DNA of 64,000 nucleotides from Paracoccus sp. N5 (lineage in GTDB: Bacteria > Pseudomonadota > Alphaproteobacteria > Rhodobacterales > Rhodobacteraceae), in contig NZ_AQUO01000002.1 of NCBI RefSeq assembly GCF_000371965.1, positions 202,001-266,000 of the forward strand, read 5' to 3'. Position 1 is the first letter of the stretch. Each line of letters starts with the position of its first letter. Both the position numbers and the translations under genes were made by a program. This document shows, piece after piece, positions 16,830 to 26,030 of the stretch. The notes under the pieces are model-generated. The model saw only the letters and a program-made list of their open reading frames with translations. It had not been told where the DNA came from and searched no databases.

Positions 16830-18479
16830 ATGCCCGATCTGCCCGCGCGCGAATCCATGGAATACGACGTGGTGATCGTCGGCGGCGGGCCTGCGGGGCT
16901 GTCGGCGGCGATCCGGTTGAAGCAGGTGAACCCCGCGCTCTCCGTCGTGCTCTTGGAGAAGGGCTCGGAGATCGGCGCGCATATCCTCTCGGGCGCCGTG
17001 CTCGACACCTCGGGCCTCGACCGGCTGATCCCGGACTGGAAGGACAAGGGCGCCCCGGTCGGGACCGAGGTCACGACCGACAATTTCTACATCCTCGGCC
17101 CGCAGGGCCAGGTCCGGGTGCCGAACTGGCCGATGCCGCCCTTGATGTCGAACCACGGCAAATACATCGTCTCGATGGGCAATGTCTGCCGCTGGCTGGC
17201 CGAGCAGGCCGAGGCGCTGGAGGTCGAGATCTTCCCCGGCATGGCCTGCTCGCAGCTGGTCTACGAGGGCGAGCGCGTCGTCGGCGTCGTCGCCGGCGAG
17301 ATGGGCCTGAATGCCGACGGCAGCCCCGGCCCCGGCTACGAGCCCGGCATGGAGCTGCGCGGCAAATATGTCCTCATCGCCGAGGGCGTGCGCGGCTCGC
17401 TGGCGAAAGAACTCATCCAGAAATACGACCTCTCCAAGGATCACGAGCCGCAGAAATTCGGCCTCGGCATGAAGGAGATCTGGGAGATCGACCCGGCCAA
17501 GGCCCGCCCCGGCACGGTGACGCATACGATGGGCTGGCCTCTGGGCAAGAATGCCGGCGGCGGCAGCTTCATCTATCACCTCGGCGGCAACCAGGTGCTG
17601 GTCGGCTTCGTCGTGCACCTGAACTATGCCAATCCGTATCTGTATCCCTACATGGAGTTCCAGCGCTTCAAGCACCATCCCATGGTCGCGGAACTGCTGG
17701 AGGGCGGCAAGCGCGTGGCCTACGGCGCCCGCGCCATCTCCGAGGGCGGCTGGCAGTCGATCCCGAAACTGACGGTGCCCGGCGCGGCGCTGCTCGGCTG
17801 CTCGGCCGGGCTGGTGAACGTGCCGCGGATCAAGGGCAACCACAATGCCATGCTCTCGGGCATCGCCGCGGCCGAGGCGGCGGCGGCGGCCATCGCCGCC
17901 GGCCGCGCGGGCGACGAGCTGGCCGAATACGAGGCCGAGCTCCGCACCGGCGCCATCGCCCGCGACCTGAAGCCGGTCAGGAACGTCAAGCCGGTCTGGT
18001 CGAAGCTGGGTCTCTGGCCCAGCCTGGCGCTGGGGGGCTTCGACATGTGGGTGGCGAACCTGACCGGCTGGAACCCCTTGGGCAGCTGGAAACACGGCAA
18101 GACCGACGCGCAGGCCACCGGCAAGGCGGCGGATTTCCAGCCCATCGACTATCCGAAGCCCGACGGCAAGCTGAGCTTCGACCGCCTGACCAACGTGGCG
18201 TTCAGCTTCACCAACCACGAGGAAAGCCAGCCCTGCCACCTGAAGCTGAAGGATCCCGCGGTGCCGATCGCGGTGAACCTGCCGCTTTATGCCGAGCCGG
18301 CGCAGCGCTACTGCCCGGCCGGGGTCTATGAGGTGCTGGAAAGCCCCGAGGGGCCGAAGTTCCAGATCAACTTCCAGAACTGCGTGCATTGCAAGACCTG
18401 CGACATCAAGGATCCCAGCCAGAACATCAACTGGACCACACCCCAGGGCGGCGACGGGCCGAACTACCCGAATATGTGA
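16830..18479 (+). CDS. Electron transfer flavoprotein-ubiquinone oxidoreductase
   Basis: A 549-residue membrane-associated flavoprotein that takes electrons from reduced ETF and gives them to ubiquinone, the outlet for all four acyl-CoA dehydrogenases in the window. The FAD motif VGGGPAGLSAA is near 16-26. The single [4Fe-4S] cluster ligands are near the C terminus: C in RYCPAG and CVHCKTC. GWNPLGSW and the FAD-site ARAISEGGWQSIPK are family hallmarks. AAGGAGGA precedes the ATG. It follows pntB by 63 bp; whether they share a transcript is unclear. Confidence 0.95.
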   Translation: MPDLPARESMEYDVVIVGGGPAGLSAAIRLKQVNPALSVVLLEKGSEIGAHILSGAVLDTSGLDRLIPDWKDKGAPVGTEVTTDNFYILGPQGQVRVPNWPMPPLMSNHGKYIVSMGNVCRWLAEQAEALEVEIFPGMACSQLVYEGERVVGVVAGEMGLNADGSPGPGYEPGMELRGKYVLIAEGVRGSLAKELIQKYDLSKDHEPQKFGLGMKEIWEIDPAKARPGTVTHTMGWPLGKNAGGGSFIYHLGGNQVLVGFVVHLNYANPYLYPYMEFQRFKHHPMVAELLEGGKRVAYGARAISEGGWQSIPKLTVPGAALLGCSAGLVNVPRIKGNHNAMLSGIAAAEAAAAAIAAGRAGDELAEYEAELRTGAIARDLKPVRNVKPVWSKLGLWPSLALGGFDMWVANLTGWNPLGSWKHGKTDAQATGKAADFQPIDYPKPDGKLSFDRLTNVAFSFTNHEESQPCHLKLKDPAVPIAVNLPLYAEPAQRYCPAGVYEVLESPEGPKFQINFQNCVHCKTCDIKDPSQNINWTTPQGGDGPNYPNM

Positions 18480-18728
18480 TCGCAGCCGGGCTGCCTTGGC
18501 CGCGGCTGAGCATTTGCGGATTGCATCTGGAATGCCTGCCGAACGTCAAAAACACCCTCCTCCCCTCCTAAAGGATGGGCCGTGCGCGGGCGAATCGTCC
18601 TAGCCTTCATCAGCTAGATGACATTCCGCATGCGTCCATAAGGGCGCCCAGCCCGGCACCGCGAAGTCCACAGGCTTCGTCGCCTGTTCGGCCGCATGCT
18701 GCACCGACACGCAGGGAGGAGGGCACGG
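18480..18728. other. Gap before kinase cassette 1
   Basis: These 249 bp have no convincing gene. A GC-rich region with the short inverted repeat GCAGCC/GGCTGC follows the oxidoreductase stop. At 18613-18633 there is a poor match to the shared operator motif (GCTAG ... GCATGC). The cassette promoter is probably here, but I see no clear -35/-10 pair. Confidence 0.4.
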
Positions 18729-19943
18729 ATGCTGCAAACGGCCATTGTCGAGGACAGAAGGGACCACCCCAGCCGCGAATGGATCGAGGCTTTGCGCCGC
18801 GACTATCCGACCGAGGCCGAATTCGACCGCATGCTGACGCGCAAGATGTTGCGCCGGATGGAGCCGTCCCAGCCCGGCCGCTATTCCATGCCCGAACTGG
18901 ACCGGGCGTTGCGCCGCTTTTTCGATGCCAAGCTGCAGGGGCCCTATCAGATTTCGGACCTGCGCTGGCTCATGGGCGGGGCGTCGAAGATCCAGCTTGC
19001 CTTCACCCTGGACTGGTCGGAAGCCGGCGTGGCGCAGCGGCAGCGGCTGGTCATGCGGATGGAGCCCGAGGAATCGCTCAACTCGACCAGCCGCCTGCGC
19101 GAGCAGCAGATCTTCAGCTTTTTCCGAGGCATCCTGCCGGTGCCGAAGGTCTTCTGGCTGGACGAGGACGGCACCTGGCTGCCGCAGGCCGCGATCATCT
19201 ATGAATGGCTGCCCGGCGTTTCGACCCCCAGCCGCAAGGAGCGCCGCGTCGCCGGGATCGGGCAAAGCTTTCCGCCGGAACTGCGCCAGAAGCTGGGTCC
19301 GCAGTTTCTGGAAGCGCTGGTCCGCATTCACACCGCCGACTATCGCCAAGGGGATCTGAGCGCGTTCCAGGTGCCTGCCGCGAACAGCACCGAATCCGCC
19401 CTGCTGCATCTGAACCGCGTTCTGCGCATCTGGGAAGAGGATCGCGGTTTCGAGTTTCCGGTCTTTGACCTGGCGGTAAGCTGGTTGCGGCGCAACCTGC
19501 CGGTGCTGGATCGTCCCAGCATCCTGCACGGGGATTTCCGCGCCGGCAATTTCCTGTTCGATGAGGCGACCGGGCAGATCACCGCCTGGCTCGACTTCGA
19601 GCGCGGCTATATCGGCGACCGGCACCGAGACCTGGCCTGGACCACGCTGTCGAGCTATGGGAACCTGGCCGAGGACGGCAAGACCTTCCTGGTCTCGGGC
19701 CTGGTGCCCCTAGACGAATTCCTATCCTCGTATGAACGGCTGTCGGGGCTGAGCATCGACCCGGCGCGGTTGAAATATTATCGCGTTTTCAACTCTCTGC
19801 AAAACGTCCTTGCGGCACTGGCCTCGGCCTGGCGCGTCGTCCGGCTGGGCAAGACCCATCAGGACGTTCTGGTCGCCATGCTCGAAGGCATAGGCCATGC
19901 GCAGGCCGACGAGATCTGCTGCCTGCTCGAGGAGGATTTCTGA
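18729..19943 (+). CDS. Phosphotransferase-fold kinase, cassette 1
   Basis: A 404-residue aminoglycoside-phosphotransferase-fold protein. The catalytic loop HGDFRAGNFLF is at 267-277, LDFERGYIGDRHRDLAW follows at about 288-304, and an N-terminal GGASKIQLAFTL resembles a nucleotide loop. It is clearly paralogous to the kinase at 24610-25827: both share MLTRKM, MRMEPEES/AESVN-TSRLRE, and the catalytic segments. A GGGAGGAGGG site sets the start. The stop overlaps the next ATG as TGATG. Substrate unknown; a hydroxylated acid or CoA ester is the best guess from context. Confidence 0.82.
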   Translation: MLQTAIVEDRRDHPSREWIEALRRDYPTEAEFDRMLTRKMLRRMEPSQPGRYSMPELDRALRRFFDAKLQGPYQISDLRWLMGGASKIQLAFTLDWSEAGVAQRQRLVMRMEPEESLNSTSRLREQQIFSFFRGILPVPKVFWLDEDGTWLPQAAIIYEWLPGVSTPSRKERRVAGIGQSFPPELRQKLGPQFLEALVRIHTADYRQGDLSAFQVPAANSTESALLHLNRVLRIWEEDRGFEFPVFDLAVSWLRRNLPVLDRPSILHGDFRAGNFLFDEATGQITAWLDFERGYIGDRHRDLAWTTLSSYGNLAEDGKTFLVSGLVPLDEFLSSYERLSGLSIDPARLKYYRVFNSLQNVLAALASAWRVVRLGKTHQDVLVAMLEGIGHAQADEICCLLEEDF

Positions 19944-20476
19944 TGCCCAACACGCTTGGCAATACGCTGCAGGCCTGTGTCCGCGGGCTTGAACAGATGA
20001 TCGTGCCCGCGATCGACCCGGACAATCCGCTGGCGCTGGAACAGGCGACGCTGATTGCAAGGACGATCCGCTTCACCATCGCGCGCTTGCCCCATGTCGT
20101 GGCCCGCTCGCGCCAGGAGATGCGCCTGTACCAGGAGATGGCCGAGGATCTCGTGTCCGACATGGCCGCCGTCGCTCCGGCGGAACTGCCCGCCTTGCAG
20201 GACGAGATCGCCCGTGCCGACGCGCTGTGGCACGACCCCCATGCCGGACTGGAACGGATCGACGCTTGCGCGGAAGAACTGGCCGCGCGGATCGCGGCGC
20301 TGGTCCGGTCGTGCCGCGACGACGACAGCGCGGCGGCGCGCCGCATCGAATGCGCGGTGCTGCGCCACAGCCCCGCGATCAACCGGCTGAACCGCTCCTG
20401 GCATGTCCTGTCGGGGTTCGAGACCCGGCCGGAGGAGATCCCCCCGCTGCCGAGCCTTTTCCCGCGCGGCGAATGA
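19943..20476 (+). CDS. Unknown 177-residue protein, cassette 1
   Basis: I do not recognise the family. It is a mostly helical, soluble 177-residue protein without signal peptide or membrane segment. It is paralogous to the 177-residue protein at 24077-24610; both begin MP-T--N---AC---LE-MI-PAID--NPLA-EQA and end with a proline-rich L-PPL-L tail. In both places it overlaps the kinase stop by one base (TGATG), so equal production with the kinase is likely. A kinase partner, in the way LvaB assists the kinase LvaA in levulinate catabolism, is a hypothesis. Confidence 0.8.
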   Translation: MPNTLGNTLQACVRGLEQMIVPAIDPDNPLALEQATLIARTIRFTIARLPHVVARSRQEMRLYQEMAEDLVSDMAAVAPAELPALQDEIARADALWHDPHAGLERIDACAEELAARIAALVRSCRDDDSAAARRIECAVLRHSPAINRLNRSWHVLSGFETRPEEIPPLPSLFPRGE

Positions 20477-20497
20477 CACCCTGAACGAGGTTTTGCA

Positions 20498-21523
20498 ATG
20501 AACGCTTCCTATCCGCCGATCACGCCGCGAACGCTGTATTTCCAGGCGCCCGCCGATGCGGACCATCACTGGATCGAGACGATGCTGATCCCCTTTGTCC
20601 TGCCCGAGGAGGGGATCTACGGGCTGATCTATCTTTATGTCCGGCCCGCGCTGGGGGTGATGACGAACCAGATCATCATCTGCGGTTCGCTGTCGGACAG
20701 CCGCGGCGACCTGCTGCATTACGTGGACAACCAGCAGCTTCCCGCCATCTCGACCTTCCGCGACTTTACCACGCCGCTGGGGCTTTCGGTCCGCTTTACC
20801 AGCGGGGTGCGGGATTTCCGGGTGGATTATGTCGGCCGGGACGGGACCGAGTTCCATTTCGACTGGACCGGCCTGATGGACCCGTTCGACATCCACAATC
20901 CCGCCCATAGCCCGCAAGCCGGAAAGGCCCGCGACATCCATGCCGACATCGAGCCGGGGCAAACTCACAGGGCTGGGCATTTCGACGCGACGGGGCACGT
21001 GGCCGGAACCTTGACGCTGCGCGGCAAGACCTATCGCATCGATTGTATCGAGCGGATGGACCACAGCTGGGGACCTCGCGACGCCACCGTGATCCGGCCG
21101 ACCTATATCGTCTCGGCGACGTTCTCCCGGGACCTGTTCTTTCACATGATCTGCCCCTGGGATCCCTCGGTCGCGGCGGGCGAGCAGCTTCGGCTCAGCC
21201 ACGGCTATGTCTGCGAGGGCGGCGAGGTCTTCGGCCTGACGGATGTGGCACGGATCGAGGCGCAGCATTTCGGCAATATCACCGTGGGGTTGCAGATGCA
21301 GGTCGCGGACACCCGCGGCAAGACATGGGATCTGGTCGCCTCGCCCAATGTGGGTGCGCCCTGGTACGGCTTTCCCAGTGCGGTGACCTATCTGTCGCTG
21401 ATGCGGTTCTTCATGGACGGGCAGCGCGGCTACGGCATCGTCATGGCCAATCACAACATGGGCTGGCTGAACCAGACCCGCGGCCGGTTTCTGAACGATC
21501 CCTGCCCGCGGATTCTGGCCTGA
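20498..21523 (+). CDS. DUF7064/7065-like protein, cassette 1
   Basis: A 341-residue protein of the CrtC/hydroxyneurosporene-synthase-like beta-barrel group (named DUF7064/DUF7065, from memory). Landmarks are LMDPFDIHNPAHSPQA near 126-141, RGKTYRIDCIERMDHSWGPR at about 175-194, and FFHMICPWDP. No signal peptide is seen. It is the third gene of the cassette, 21 bases after the 177-residue gene, and is paralogous to 23041-24048. The MDHSWGPR motif is likely at the active or ligand site. The reaction is unknown; binding or modification of a hydrophobic terpenoid-like acid is possible. Confidence 0.75.
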   Translation: MNASYPPITPRTLYFQAPADADHHWIETMLIPFVLPEEGIYGLIYLYVRPALGVMTNQIIICGSLSDSRGDLLHYVDNQQLPAISTFRDFTTPLGLSVRFTSGVRDFRVDYVGRDGTEFHFDWTGLMDPFDIHNPAHSPQAGKARDIHADIEPGQTHRAGHFDATGHVAGTLTLRGKTYRIDCIERMDHSWGPRDATVIRPTYIVSATFSRDLFFHMICPWDPSVAAGEQLRLSHGYVCEGGEVFGLTDVARIEAQHFGNITVGLQMQVADTRGKTWDLVASPNVGAPWYGFPSAVTYLSLMRFFMDGQRGYGIVMANHNMGWLNQTRGRFLNDPCPRILA

Positions 21524-21581
21524 CACCAATCAACAAACGGCTCGGCACGACCCCGTGCCGGGTCTTTCAGGGAGGAGAAAC

Positions 21582-22901
21582 ATGACAATCCAGACTTCCG
21601 CCATGGCGATGCCGGACCGGTCCGAGAGGATGACGCCGGAAAGCCGCCGGGCGATATTCTCGGCCAGCTTCGGCACCTTCGTCGAATATTACGATTTCAT
21701 CGTCTACGGCTTTCTTGCCACCATCCTGGCGGGGCTGTTCTTTCCGGGCGACGATCCGGTCACGAGCCTGCTGATCACCTTCGGCGCCTATGCCGTCAGC
21801 TATTTCGTCCGCCCTCTCGGGGCGATGCTGATCAGCCCCATCGGCGACATCTACGGGCGAAAGGCCCTGCTTCTGGTCGTTATCGCGCTGATGACCCTGC
21901 CGACGGCGGCCATCGGGCTGTTGCCGACCTATCATCAGATCGGCATCCTGGCGCCGATCCTGCTGACCCTGTGCCGGGTGTTGCAGGGCCTGTCGGCCGG
22001 CGCCGAATATGGCGGCGCCTCGGCCCTGGTGGTCGAATATGCCCCGGCCCGCCAGCGTGGCTATTATTCGGGCTACCTGACCCTGACGATCTCGCTCGCG
22101 ATGGCGGTGGGTATGGGTCTGGGCCTGTTCATCACAAAGATGACCTCGGCCGAGGTGATGCAGAACTGGGGCTGGCGCGTACCCTTCTTGCTGGCATTGC
22201 CGCTGGGGCTTATCGGGCTTTACATCCGGCTGCAACTCGAGGAAACGCCGGTCTTCCAGAAGGTGGCGCAAAAGGCGCATGACAAGAAGAAGACCCCGCT
22301 GCGCACGACGGTCAGGCGCGATTGGCGCGCGGTGCTGCTGGGCATGAGCGTGGGCGCCACCCATGTCATCACCGCGTCGATCCTGTTCCTGTTCGTCCCG
22401 ACCCATCTGATCCGCAATCTCGGCTATCCGCCGGCAACGGCGATGTCGATCGCGCTGTGCGGGCTTCTGGTCTGGTCGCTGTTCATGCTGCCGATGGCGG
22501 CGCTGACGGACAGGTGGGGACGCAAGCCGGTGGCGTGGCTGGGCAGCCTGGGCCTGATGGCGTTGTATTACCCGGTCTATCTGACCTTCGGCGTCGGCCC
22601 GACGGCCTCCTATATCGCCATCATCGTCGCGGCCCCCTTCGCCTCGATGGCTTCGGCCTCGCTGGGGCCGATGTTTGCTGAAATGTTCAAGACCGACAAC
22701 CGCTCGACAGGGATCAACCTGGGCTGGCAGTTCTCGACGCTGATCTTCGGCGGCCCGGCGCCCATGCTGGCCATGTGGCTGATCGGACGCAGCGGCAATA
22801 TGAACGCACCGGCGCTGTTTGCCATGTTTTGCATCTGCTTTACGCTGTTCGCGCTGTGCTTCATCCGGGAAACCAAGGGGATAGATCTCAGCCGGATGTG
22901 A
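21582..22901 (+). CDS. MFS transporter, metabolite:H+ symporter type
   Basis: A 439-residue, 12-helix major facilitator. The N-terminal SFGTFVEYYDFIVYGFLA and the loop motifs SPIGDIYGRKALL and ALTDRWGRKPV are those of the metabolite:H+ symporter branch (ShiA, KgtP, ProP relatives), which imports organic acids. A GGAGGAG site sits 4 bases before ATG 21582. It lies 58 bp after the DUF7064-like gene and ends at a convergent terminator, between the two inverted cassettes. It probably carries the substrate that both cassettes act on. Confidence 0.87.
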   Translation: MTIQTSAMAMPDRSERMTPESRRAIFSASFGTFVEYYDFIVYGFLATILAGLFFPGDDPVTSLLITFGAYAVSYFVRPLGAMLISPIGDIYGRKALLLVVIALMTLPTAAIGLLPTYHQIGILAPILLTLCRVLQGLSAGAEYGGASALVVEYAPARQRGYYSGYLTLTISLAMAVGMGLGLFITKMTSAEVMQNWGWRVPFLLALPLGLIGLYIRLQLEETPVFQKVAQKAHDKKKTPLRTTVRRDWRAVLLGMSVGATHVITASILFLFVPTHLIRNLGYPPATAMSIALCGLLVWSLFMLPMAALTDRWGRKPVAWLGSLGLMALYYPVYLTFGVGPTASYIAIIVAAPFASMASASLGPMFAEMFKTDNRSTGINLGWQFSTLIFGGPAPMLAMWLIGRSGNMNAPALFAMFCICFTLFALCFIRETKGIDLSRM

Positions 22902-22991
22902 CCGCTCCCGCGCGTCGGGGTGCCGCCGCGGCAGGCCGTCGGAACCCGGCGGCCTGTTTCGGCATCCTCGGACGCTTGCGCGCCGAAAGCG

Positions 22992-23019
22992 GAACACCCC
23001 CTGTTGCCAGGGGGTGTTC
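22992..23019. terminator. Convergent terminator between the two cassettes
   Basis: GAACACCCCC and GGGGGTGTTC make a perfect 10-bp stem with an 8-base loop, between the MFS stop at 22901 and the oppositely directed gene ending at 23041. It could stop both transcripts, though no long T-run follows on either strand. Confidence 0.7.
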
Positions 23020-23040
23020 GGGCATTCGGCGCGGTTGCGG

Positions 23041-24048
23041 TCAGACCCAGATCTTGGGACACAGTTCCTCGGTCAGGCGGCCCTTCTTGGCGTTGAGCCA
23101 GGGCAGCGAGTAATTGGCCAGCACGACGCCATAACCCTCGCGCCCGTCCATGAAGAAATTCATCAGACCGTTATAGGTGATCGCGCTGGGATAGGGCATC
23201 CACGGCGCGCCCAGATTGGGCGAGGCGTTCATCCGCCATGACTTGCCCCGCACGTCCTTGACCGTCATCTGCAGCCCGACGCAGGGCAGGCCCAGATGCT
23301 GCGATGTCATCTCGACCTCGCTGGTCAGGCCGTGCACCTGGCCGTTCTCGCAGACATAGCCATGGGTCAGCTGGAACTGGTTCGCCTTGGGCAGGTCGGG
23401 ATTCCACGGGCAGATCATGTGAAAGAACAGGTCCTCGCCGAAGGTGGCGGAAACGATATACATGTTCTTGATGATCGTGGGGTTGCGCGGCCCCCAGCTG
23501 TGGTCCATCCGCTCGATGCTGTCCACGGTATAGGTCTTGCCGCGGATGGTCAGCGTGCCCGTGGCATGGCCGGTCAGGTCGTAATGCCCCGCCTTGTGGC
23601 TTTGCCCGACCGAAATGTCGGCATGCATGTCCTCGACCTGCGCGGCTTGCGGGCTGTGGTTGGGGTCGTGGATGTCGAAGGGATCCATCAACCCTTTCCA
23701 GTCGATATGGAAGGCGGTTCCGTCACCTCCTTCATAGTCCAGCGTGAAATCGCGCGGCGCATTGGTGAACCTGACGCGCAGCCCGATGTCGGAGCCGAAA
23801 TCGGTCAGGCGCTGCGGCGCGGGCAGATGCTGGTTGTCCTGATAATGCAGCAGGTCCGAGCGGTTGTCGGAGAGCGACCCGCAGATCCAGACCTGATTGG
23901 CCATGACGCCCAGCCCCGGCCGGACGCAGACATAGATCAGGCAATAGATATTCGCCTCGCGGGCGATGAAGGGGATCAGCAGCGTTTCGACCCAGGCCGG
24001 GCCGGCATCGGCTCCGTTCTGGAAATCGACCATTTGCGGTGTGATCAT
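23041..24048 (-). CDS. DUF7064/7065-like protein, cassette 2
   Basis: A 335-residue paralogue of the protein at 20498-21523. Shared blocks include SLSD-R-DLLHY-DNQ-LPA, LMDPFDIH-P-HSPQA, RGKTY--D-IERMDHSWGPR (181-188 for the last eight), YIVSATF--DLFFHMICPW-P, and FFMDG--GYG-V-AN. The high conservation of these blocks against variable linkers points to real function in both copies. No signal peptide. It is third in the minus-strand cassette, 28 bases after the 177-residue gene. Reaction unknown. Confidence 0.75.
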   Translation of the reverse strand: MITPQMVDFQNGADAGPAWVETLLIPFIAREANIYCLIYVCVRPGLGVMANQVWICGSLSDNRSDLLHYQDNQHLPAPQRLTDFGSDIGLRVRFTNAPRDFTLDYEGGDGTAFHIDWKGLMDPFDIHDPNHSPQAAQVEDMHADISVGQSHKAGHYDLTGHATGTLTIRGKTYTVDSIERMDHSWGPRNPTIIKNMYIVSATFGEDLFFHMICPWNPDLPKANQFQLTHGYVCENGQVHGLTSEVEMTSQHLGLPCVGLQMTVKDVRGKSWRMNASPNLGAPWMPYPSAITYNGLMNFFMDGREGYGVVLANYSLPWLNAKKGRLTEELCPKIWV

Positions 24049-24076
24049 GGATATGTCCTTGGTTGAGGGAGGGAAA

Positions 24077-24610
24077 TCAGGGCGTCGGCGCGGCCAGCAG
24101 GATGTCCAGCGGCGGCAGGTCGGCGGTGTCGTCGAAGCCGGTGGGCGCGAACCATGCCCGGTGCAGGTCGATCAGCGCCCCCTGGCTGTCGATGGCGATC
24201 CGCTCGACCTGGCGCGCGGCGGGGTCGTCGCGCGGTCCACAGGTGGCGATGGCGGCGCTGAGATGGGCCGCGATACCGGCGGCGGCTTGGTTCAACGCAT
24301 CGGTCGGCGTCGCGGGATCGGCCAGCAGGTGCCCGGCGGTGCTCGCCTCGGCCTCCAGCCTGTCGGCAGCGGTGGGGTCCAGGCTGCGCAGCGGCCCGGC
24401 CACGGCCAGAGCCGCGGACCGGTTCAGTTCAAGCTCCTTGCGGGCCTTGGGATGCAGCAGGGTGGCGCGGGCGCGCAGCAGCCCCAGCATGCGCAGCACC
24501 AGCTGCGCCTGTTCCACCGCCAGCGGGTTGGCCCGGTCGATGGCTGGAATGATCATGTCCTCCAGCGCGCGCTGACAGGCCAGGAAAGCATTGTCGATGG
24601 TGTCGGGCAT
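24077..24610 (-). CDS. Unknown 177-residue protein, cassette 2
   Basis: Same length as and paralogous to the product of 19943-20476, but more diverged except at the N terminus (ALEDMIIPAIDRANPLAVEQAQL) and the PPL end. Helical and soluble by inspection. Its start overlaps the kinase stop by one base (TGATG), so the coupling is conserved in both cassettes. I cannot assign a function. Confidence 0.78.
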   Translation of the reverse strand: MPDTIDNAFLACQRALEDMIIPAIDRANPLAVEQAQLVLRMLGLLRARATLLHPKARKELELNRSAALAVAGPLRSLDPTAADRLEAEASTAGHLLADPATPTDALNQAAAGIAAHLSAAIATCGPRDDPAARQVERIAIDSQGALIDLHRAWFAPTGFDDTADLPPLDILLAAPTP

Positions 24611-25827
24611 CAGAGTTCCTCCAGCAGAAGCCGGCGCAGCTCCTGCGCCTGGCTGTAGCCCACGCCCTCGACCCAGGCGATCAGCACGTCCTGGTGGGTT
24701 TTCCCAAGGTGGACGATGCGCCAGGCCGAGCACAGCGCCGTGGCGATGAGCTGGTAGCAGTTGAAGATGCGGTAATAGCGCAGCCTTGCCGGATCGACCG
24801 GCAGGCCGGTGCGGCGTTCATATTCGCGATAGAATTCGTCCAGCGGGATCAGGCCGCTGACCAAAAAGGTCTTGCCGTCCTCGGCCAGATTCCCAAAGGA
24901 GCTGGTGGTCGTCCATGCCAGGTCGCGGTGGCGGTCACCGATATGGCCGCGCTCCCAGTCCAGCCAGGCGGTGATCCGACGCGAGCCTTCGTCGAACAGG
25001 AAATTGCCTGCCCGGAAGTCGCCGTGCAGGATCGTCGCATGGTCCAGCACCGGCAAGTTGCGTTCCAGCCAGTTGCCTGCCGCGTCGAACAGGGGGAAGC
25101 TGAAGTTGTGATCCTCGTGCCAGACGCGGCGCACCCGGTTCAGCTGCATCAGCGCGCTTTCCGTGGTGCCAGGCTCCGGCCGGTGAAAGGCCTCCAGCCC
25201 GGCGGCGGGATCGGCGGTGTGGATGCGCGCCAGCGCATCCATGAACTGGGGCGCAAGCTCTTGCCGCAACTCGGGGGAAAATCGCTGGCCAATGCCGCTG
25301 ACGCGGTTTTCCTGATCCGTGGGCCGAGTCACGCCCGAAGCGCAGTCATAGATGATCGCGGGTTCAGGAAACCAGCGCGCATCATCGTCCAGCCAGCGCA
25401 CTTTCGGAACCGGCAGCTTGTTCTGGAAAAACTCCAGCAGCTGAACCTCGCGCAGGCGGCTGGTGGTATTGACGGACTCGGCCGGTTCCATCCGCATCAC
25501 CAGATCAAGCCGCTCGGTTCCGCCGCCGTTTGTGGGCCGGTCCAGCGTGAACGCGACCTGGATCTTCGAGGCCCCGCCCGCCATCCAGCGCGGGTTGCCG
25601 ATGCGCTGGCCGGGGCCGCCGTGATCCACCAGGAATCGTTCCAGGCAGCCTATCAGCGCGTCCAGCGAATAGGCGGCCGGATTGCGGGGTTCGGCGCGCT
25701 TGCGCATCTTGCGAGTCAGCATGCGGTCGAGTTCCGCCTCGACCGGAAAAAGCGCTCGGGACCGGGCGATGAAATCCTCGGTCGGGGCGTCGCGTATGTC
25801 GGATGGGGCTTGTGCGGGAACGGTCAT
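24610..25827 (-). CDS. Phosphotransferase-fold kinase, cassette 2
   Basis: A 405-residue paralogue of the kinase at 18729-19943. It has RWMAGGASKIQVAFTLDR, MRMEPAESVNTTSRLRE, the catalytic ILHGDFRAGNFLFDEG and the metal segment AWLDWERGHIGDRHRDLAW. All Brenner-loop residues are intact, so it should be active. It leads the minus-strand cassette and is divergent from the large LuxR-type regulator at 26031, which may control it. Substrate unknown. Confidence 0.82.
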   Translation of the reverse strand: MTVPAQAPSDIRDAPTEDFIARSRALFPVEAELDRMLTRKMRKRAEPRNPAAYSLDALIGCLERFLVDHGGPGQRIGNPRWMAGGASKIQVAFTLDRPTNGGGTERLDLVMRMEPAESVNTTSRLREVQLLEFFQNKLPVPKVRWLDDDARWFPEPAIIYDCASGVTRPTDQENRVSGIGQRFSPELRQELAPQFMDALARIHTADPAAGLEAFHRPEPGTTESALMQLNRVRRVWHEDHNFSFPLFDAAGNWLERNLPVLDHATILHGDFRAGNFLFDEGSRRITAWLDWERGHIGDRHRDLAWTTTSSFGNLAEDGKTFLVSGLIPLDEFYREYERRTGLPVDPARLRYYRIFNCYQLIATALCSAWRIVHLGKTHQDVLIAWVEGVGYSQAQELRRLLLEEL

Positions 25828-25961
25828 GGGCCTCTCTCGGACTGGGCGGGTTGCGGACCAGGACGGCGGGCGTGGCGTAGGATTCGGCTTGCCGGTCCTG
25901 TCTCAGGTCAGGCTAGCCGCGTCTTTTCCCGCCCGCCCCCGCCCAGAGGAGGGGGTGGCCG

Positions 25962-25981
25962 GATTATTCCTTGCGCTAGAA
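25962..25981 (-). promoter_or_regulatory. Weak operator-like site near regulator 1
   Basis: On the minus strand TTCTAGCGCAAGGAATAATC matches the shared motif mainly in CTAGCG. It lies in the 203-bp divergent gap between cassette 2 and the first LuxR regulator. The match is weak and may be chance. Confidence 0.25.
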
Positions 25982-26030
25982 TCACCCCATCGGCCGCCGG
26001 GGAGGGCGGACGGATACCACGAAGGGGGAG

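Noticed and set aside
18613..18633. Operator motif before kinase cassette 1
   Set aside because: Only the outer GCTAG and CATGC agree with site G; the centre does not match, so it was kept as a remark and not called as a site.
24610..25827. Kinases at 18729 and 24610 as antibiotic-resistance genes
   Set aside because: They share the phosphotransferase fold, but the length, N-terminal domain, operon partners and metabolic setting differ from known aminoglycoside kinases.
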